Of a stretch of 64,000 bases of DNA, positions 59,151 through 64,000 are shown piece after piece. Origin of the DNA: Aspidapion aeneum (taxonomy: Eukaryota; Arthropoda; Insecta; Coleoptera; Brentidae); the NCBI GenBank assembly GCA_963576565.1, contig OY755038.1, positions 141,956,558 to 142,020,557 on the forward strand. The letters run 5' to 3'. The position numbers and the translations under genes are program-made. Within the stretch, counting starts at the first letter, position 1. Every line of letters begins with the position of its first letter. The notes below the pieces were generated by a model. It searched no databases. It had not been told where the DNA came from and was given only the letters and a program-made list of their open reading frames with translations.

Positions 59151-59248
59151 AATAAATAAAAGACGCAACTTAACAATATTTTTCCGCATTTTCCCCTTCC
59201 TTGGTAATACGGTTTAAAAATTTTAAAAACTTAATTTTTTTAAAGATA

Positions 59249-59418
59249 CAGTGAATATCGGTTATAGCGACATTTAGCAGACCGCTTAATTTCGGTCGTT
59301 ATACAGAAAAAAGTAACAAAATGGGTTATATTAAAGAACTCGGTCGGTGCCTTAATATAAATCGTCGCTATAACCGATATGTCGTAATATCCGATATCGC
59401 TATAAGCGATATTCACTG
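59249..59418. mobile_element. 170-bp MITE, TA target
   Basis: Ends CAGTGAATATCGGTTATAGC and its near complement GCTATAAGCGATATTCACTG, flanked by TA (59247-59248 and 59419-59420). A second internal copy of CGCTATAACCGATATGTCG lies near 59368. Tc1/mariner-type target; non-coding. Confidence 0.8.
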
Positions 59419-60379
59419 TATTTCATTGGTTGGGAATTCACTGTATTTCATTGGTTGGGACAAATTATTTAATGTGAAAACCATGGACTGATGATTTCAT
59501 ACATCGTTGTGAAAACTAACAAAATCGTATTTTAAAAAATATGGACGGAGATAATTTTTAATTATTTTAATTATTTAAAATTCAGTCTTTACAAAAGGAT
59601 GTCTATAAACTCCCTTAGAGATCAGAGGCCTGCATTTGGGTTGCAGGTTTAACTAATTTTCTTATGATGAATGCAATAGTTTTTAATCTTATATATTTAT
59701 AAGAATGGCAGCCGGATTTATCTCAGAAACTACTACAGCCACGACTTCAGGAAAAATCGGGCTTTGCGCAAAGCCTTTATACTTTTACACAGGTTATCTA
59801 CATAATTTGAATGATCAATAAACCTGACTGGCCAACTGTAATGCTGATTACGAAATATACGTCACTGGTTGCCTTAAACATTTTGTTTTATGTAATAGCT
59901 ACAGTCGTCAAGTTAAATACACATGACTGGTCAAATTCTGTAGGCAACCTGTGCAAAAGTATAAAGACCTTGGGCTTTGCGAATTCACCTAAAATATTTT
60001 TGTTTTTGTAGCTCCTGCTAGGGGGCAGTAAGGAATCAAATCTCCTAGGGTCACTGGATCACGAAAACTGCGTCTCATTCGCTAGGCTTCCAGGATGCAG
60101 TGATCCTAACATCTCCCGACTAGAAAAATGGATTTTTTTGTTAGTCTATGACAAAAATCACGGGCAGATCTAGGATTTTCATTTGGGGGGAGTATTTTTT
60201 CGCGTTTTGCATGGTGACATATAGTGAATATATATTATAGTGATGATACATAGTGATATAATACATACATACATAGTGAATGAGATAATTCGCTGCCGCC
60301 AACTTACCGTGGCTAATTTGCCCCCGGTCCAACTCGTGCAGTTATAGTTTACAGTTCCGGTAACAATGCAAATTAAAAC

Positions 60380-61215
60380 TTTTTATTTACAAAAAAAATA
60401 AAAATGGCGGATCCAAAATGGCGGACTTTCTAATTTATATGCATGTATTAATTTGGAAAGTTTGAAGTGTTTAAAGTCTCTGATTTTAATTTTTGAATTA
60501 TACCTAAAAATAATTAAAATAAAGTTGCATTCAAAAAGTTAAAATGGCGTTTCAAAATGGCGAATTTTTCAATTTATGAACCGATATGTATTAAGTTTGG
60601 CTCTTTGGGGTGTGTAAGGCGGCTGAATTTAATATTTAAATTAAATTTGAAAAAATTAAAATAGCGGAAATTTCCATTTAAGAGCCGAAAGGTGTTAATT
60701 TTGAAATTTTAGGCTAACCATTATGATTTTATGTTTTAAAAGATAAATGGAATTATATTATAAATGGAAATGTACACCATTTTGGTTTAATTTAAAAATC
60801 ATTGTCAAACATTTTAAAATATTCAAAATTTAATAATTATCGGTTAATTAAAGGAAAAGACAGCCATTCATTTTGAATCGCCATTTAGACTCTTAGCAAG
60901 TTTAATTTAAAACTCAATATCAATAACCTTCGACAACCCAAAATGCACAATTTAATACATATCGGTTCATAATGGAAAAAAATCCGCCATTTTGTATTAA
61001 CCATTTTATTTTATTTTTAAGTTTAATGAACCACAAATTTCTAAAATAATACCCATCGGTTTACAAATGGAAAAGTCCGCCATTTTAAAATCGCTATTTT
61101 GATTTTTTTAAAGTTTAAATGAAAATCAGCGATATTAAAACCCACAATGTTCCAAATGTAGTACGGTTACGTATATGTTAATAAATGGAAAAGGCCGCCA
61201 TTTTAAATCTATTAT
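60380..61215. repeat. Degenerate repeats with AAAATGGCG and GAACCGATATGTATT motifs
   Basis: Units of roughly 120-150 bp combine AAAATGGCGAATTTTTCAAT-like and GAACCGATATGTATTAAG-like motifs. They are on the forward strand in 60380-60680 and reverse-complemented in 60860-61215 (CATATCGGTTCATAATGG, CCGCCATTTT). The two halves form a diverged inverted repeat. The same motifs occur at 3960-4220 and 7215-7470. Confidence 0.75.
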
Positions 61216-61229
61216 ATTCTAATTCTTTT

Positions 61230-63460
61230 AGGTTCTGCTGGTAGAAGCTAGGGGAGTGTGGTAGTAGTTGGTTTTTTAGTATTATAGGCTAGAGAAAGGT
61301 ATTAATAGTTGGTTTTTTTGGTGGCAGAAGCCAAGGGAAGGTGGTAGTAGTTAATTTTTTGGTGTTAGAATCTAAGGGAAGGTGGTAGTAGTTGATGTCT
61401 TGGTGGTAGAAGCTAAGGGAAGGTAACAGTAGTTATTTTTGTGTTGGTAGAAGCTAGGAGAAAGCGGAAGTAGTTGGTTTTTTACTGGTAGAAGCTAGGG
61501 GAATGTGGTAGTAGTTGATTTTTTTTTATGGTAGAGGCTAGGTGAGAGTGGTACTAGTTGATTTTTTAGTGGCAGAGGCTAGGGGAAGGTGGTAGTAGTT
61601 GGTTTCTTGCTGGTAGAAGCTAGGGGAATGTGGTAGTAGTTGATTTTCTGGTGGTAGAATCTAGAGGGAGGTGGTAGTAGTTGATTTTTGAATGGTAAAA
61701 GCTAGGGGAAGGTGGTAGTAGTTGGTTTTTTGTTGCTAGAAGCTAGAAGCTAGGGAAATGTAGTAGTAGTTAGTTTTTTGCCGGTAGAAGCTAGGGGAAT
61801 GTGGTAGTAGTTGATTTTCTGGTGGTAGAATCTAGGGGGAGGCGGTAGTAGTTGATTTTTTATTGGTAGAGGCTATGGGAAGGTGGTACTAGCTGATTTT
61901 TTAGTGGCAGAGGCTAGGTGAAGGTGGTAGTAGTTGGTATCTTGCTGTTAGAAGCTAGGGGAATGTGGTAGTAGTTGATTTTCTGGTGATAGATTCTAGA
62001 GGGAGGCGGTAGTAGTTGATATTTTATTGGTAGAGGCTAGGGGAAGGTGGTACTAGCTGATTTTTTAGTGGCAGAGGCTAGGGGAAGGTGGTATTAGTTG
62101 GTTTCTTGCTGCTAGAAGCTAGGGGAATGTAGTAGTAGTTGATTTTCTGGTGGTAGAATCTAGAGGGAGGCGGTAGTAGTTGATTTTTTATTGGTAGAGG
62201 CTAGGGGAAAGTAGTACTAGCTGATTTTTTAGTGGCAGAGGCTAGGGGAATGTAGTAGTAGTTGATTTTTATTGGTAGAGGCTAGGGGAAGGTGGTAGTA
62301 GTTGATTTTTGATTTTTTGGTGGTAGAATCTAGAAGGGGGTGGTAGTAGTTGATTTTTTAGTGGTAGAGGTTAGGGGAAGGAGGTAGTAGTTGGTTTTTT
62401 GGTCGTAGAAGCTAGGGGAATGTGGTAGTAGTTTTTTTCGTGGTAGAGGCTAGGGAAAGGTGGTAGTAGTTGATTTGTTAGTGGTAGAGGCTAGGGGAAG
62501 GTGATAGTAGTTGATTTTCTGGAGCTAGAATCTAGGAGGAAGTGTTAGTAGTTGATTTTTTATTGGTAGAGGCTAGGGGAAGGTAGTAGTAGTTGATTTT
62601 TAATTGGTATAGGCTAGGGGAAAGTGGTAGTAGTTGGTTTTTTGTTGGTAGAATCTAGGGGAATGTGGTAGTAGTTGGTTTTTTGCTGGTAGAAGCTAGG
62701 GGAATGTGGTAGTAGTTGATTTTTTAAATCTAAGGGGAAGTGGTGGTAGTTGATTTTTTATTGGTAGGGGCTAGGGGAAGGTGGTAGTTGTTGATTTTTT
62801 GGTGGTAGAAGCTAGAAGAAGGTGGTAGTAGTTGGTTTTTTGGTGGTAGAAGCTAGGAGAATGTGGTAGTAGTTGATTTTTTATGGCTAGAATCTAGGGG
62901 AAGGTGGTAGTAGTTGGTTTTTTGGTGGTGGAAGCTAGGGAAAGGTAATAGTAGTTGATTTTTTGATGGTAGAATCTAGAGGGAGGTGATAGTAGTTGAT
63001 TTTTTTTGGTAGAGGCTAGGGGAAGGTTGTAATAGTTGATTTTTTGGTTTTAGAATCTAGGGGGAGGTGGTAGTAGTTGATTTTTTGGGGGTAGAGGCTA
63101 GGAGAAGGTGGTAGTAGTTGATTTTTTGGGGGTAGAATCTAGGGGGAGGTGGTAGTAGTTGATTTTTTAGTGGTAGAGGCTAGCGGAAGGTGGTAGTAGT
63201 GGATTATTTTGGGCGTAGAATCTAGGGGGAGGTGGTAGCAGATGATTTTTTAGTGGTAGAGTCTAGGGGAAGGTGGTAGTAGTTGGTTTTTTGGGGGTAG
63301 AATCTAGGGGGAGTTGGTAGTAGTTGATTTTTTAGTGGTTGAGGCTAGCGGAAGGAGGTAGTAGTTGGTTTTCTGGTGGTAGAAGCTAGGGGAATGTGGT
63401 AGTAGTTGATTTGTTAGTGGTAGAGGCTAGGAGAAGGTGGTAGTAGTTGATTTTCTAGTG
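61230..63460. repeat. 42-bp minisatellite, right arm (G-rich strand)
   Basis: About 53 degenerate units around GGTAGAAGCTAGGGGAAGGT + GGTAGTAGTTGATTTTTTGGT, the reverse complement of the left-arm unit. Higher-order blocks recur near 61590-62230, suggesting amplification of multi-unit segments. It runs directly into the gag fragment at 63461. Confidence 0.95.
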
Positions 63461-63702
63461 CTGGATGTATAATTCTTAAGGCGCGACAATAATTTATCGC
63501 TGAATTTAATGTTAACTTGGGATCTCTCATTAATCTCTCCTTTGTACTTTCCTCATGAATTCCCCATACTATTCTGTCTCTCACCATGTCATCTTGGTCC
63601 TTGTATCCAGTAGTCTTTACAGCCTTTCTTAGTTCTGTCACAAAGCTATCAAATGATTGTCCTTGTTTTTGCTTAATGCTGTTAAACATAGCTCTCTCAA
63701 CA
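63461..63702 (-). pseudogene. Retrotransposon gag fragment, reverse
   Basis: Capsid-like sequence: KQKQGQSFDSFVTELRKAVK, RDRIVWGI, MRDPKLTLNSAINYCRA. This is the C-terminal capsid pattern of Ty3/Gypsy gag genes of the K02A2.6-like type. The open frame runs 63414-63728, but its first dozen residues are antisense to the neighbouring copy and its last ones are minisatellite. Only 63461-63702 is gag-like. Confidence 0.8.
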
Positions 63703-64000
63703 AAGGAGAGATTAATGAGAGATCCCAAGTTAAAAGTAATTTCAGCGATAAATTATTGTCGAGCCATAGAATCAAGCAAAGATAAAGTGAAGACACTAGG
63801 AGATTTAGGATCAAATACAGTACATGCAGTACAAAAAGGGGCTAGTATGTCAGGTCAGTCCAAGTACTATAATAAAAATGATAGTGAATCCAGATGTAAA
63901 AATTGTGGTTACAAACATAGATACTGTTACAAATTTAAGTTATTTAAATTTTATAATTGGAATTTATTTAGGTTTAGTGTAGTATTAGGTCGATTTATCT
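63703..64000 (+). pseudogene. Retrotransposon gag fragment, forward, runs off the window
   Basis: Head-to-head with the reverse fragment. The forward strand repeats the same capsid end (MRDPKLKVISAINYCRA at 63712 onward) and stays open to the window edge. It contains a Cys/His cluster CKNCGYKHRYC near 63898-63930, a zinc-knuckle-like motif (CX2CX3HX2C spacing, shorter than usual). The overlap with the reverse copy is 62 bp (63482-63543 against 63702-63763). Later sequence is AT-rich and weak. Confidence 0.65.

Larger units (their letters stand above)
59151..61229. other. Core between the minisatellite arms
   Basis: 2.1 kb without a coding frame above 66 codons. It holds a TA-flanked MITE (59249-59418), a 25-bp direct duplication (ATTCACTGTATTTCATTGGT) at 59411-59458, a 35-bp inverted pair (59757-59793 with 59944-59984, around AACCTGTG and AAAGTATAAAG), and degenerate repeats at 60380-61215. 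With the arms it forms a foldback-like element. Confidence 0.75.

Noticed and set aside
58057..63460. CRISPR-like regular spacing
   Set aside because: Units are contiguous degenerate 42-bp tandem repeats without unique spacers, in a eukaryotic transposon context.

Overview
This window shows no host gene that I can recognise. It is an AT-rich block of transposable elements and satellite-like repeats from an animal genome, most likely an insect. The reasons are two BEL/Pao elements, a Ty3/Gypsy element with a tRNA-Lys-like primer site, and an errantivirus-type element with gag, pol and env genes and a TGGCGCAGTCG primer site. Most long open frames at 1-675 and 7538-9194 are only microsatellite read-through.

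Layout. 1-9067: a retroposon-like sequence in two inverted copies (bodies 3895-5325 and 6093-7563), each ending in a kilobase-scale microsatellite tail; the right copy has a 16-bp target-site duplication. 5507-6092 and 9068-10375 form one copy of an anonymous repeat 'R'; 13806-15480 is a second, uninterrupted copy. A 3.4-kb non-autonomous DNA transposon (10376-13805) sits exactly between the two R copies. R carries two kinds of small MITE.

15484-45496 is a nest inserted into a (TA)n tract. A reverse-strand BEL/Pao element ('Pao2', 15547-45417) was cut at the last codons of pol by a forward-strand Ty3/Gypsy element (16269-39650, 2.98-kb LTRs, TSD AGGC). That element's long T-rich leader was in turn hit by a forward-strand, apparently intact BEL/Pao element ('BEL1', 22093-29212, 420-bp LTRs, TSD GTGTC). 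LTR divergence judged by eye falls in the expected order: Pao2 more than Gypsy, Gypsy at or above BEL1.

45498-53636 is a decayed reverse-strand errantivirus-type element. 53641-57855 is a long-TIR MITE split by a 3.67-kb non-coding LTR element (54128-57793, TSD ATAT). 58057-63460 is a foldback-like structure: a 42-bp minisatellite in opposite orientations on both sides of a 2.1-kb core. The core contains a degenerate repeat also found at the ends of the retroposon bodies at 3.9-7.6 kb. The window ends in two head-to-head fragments of a retrotransposon gag.

Only BEL1 looks coding-competent throughout. Gypsy has an apparently intact gag, a canonical -1 frameshift site into pol, and a single pol lesion that one extra 5-bp repeat unit explains. 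Pao2 and the errantivirus are broken by several frameshifts and stops. No tRNA, rRNA or CRISPR array was seen. Identities and divergences are by-eye estimates.
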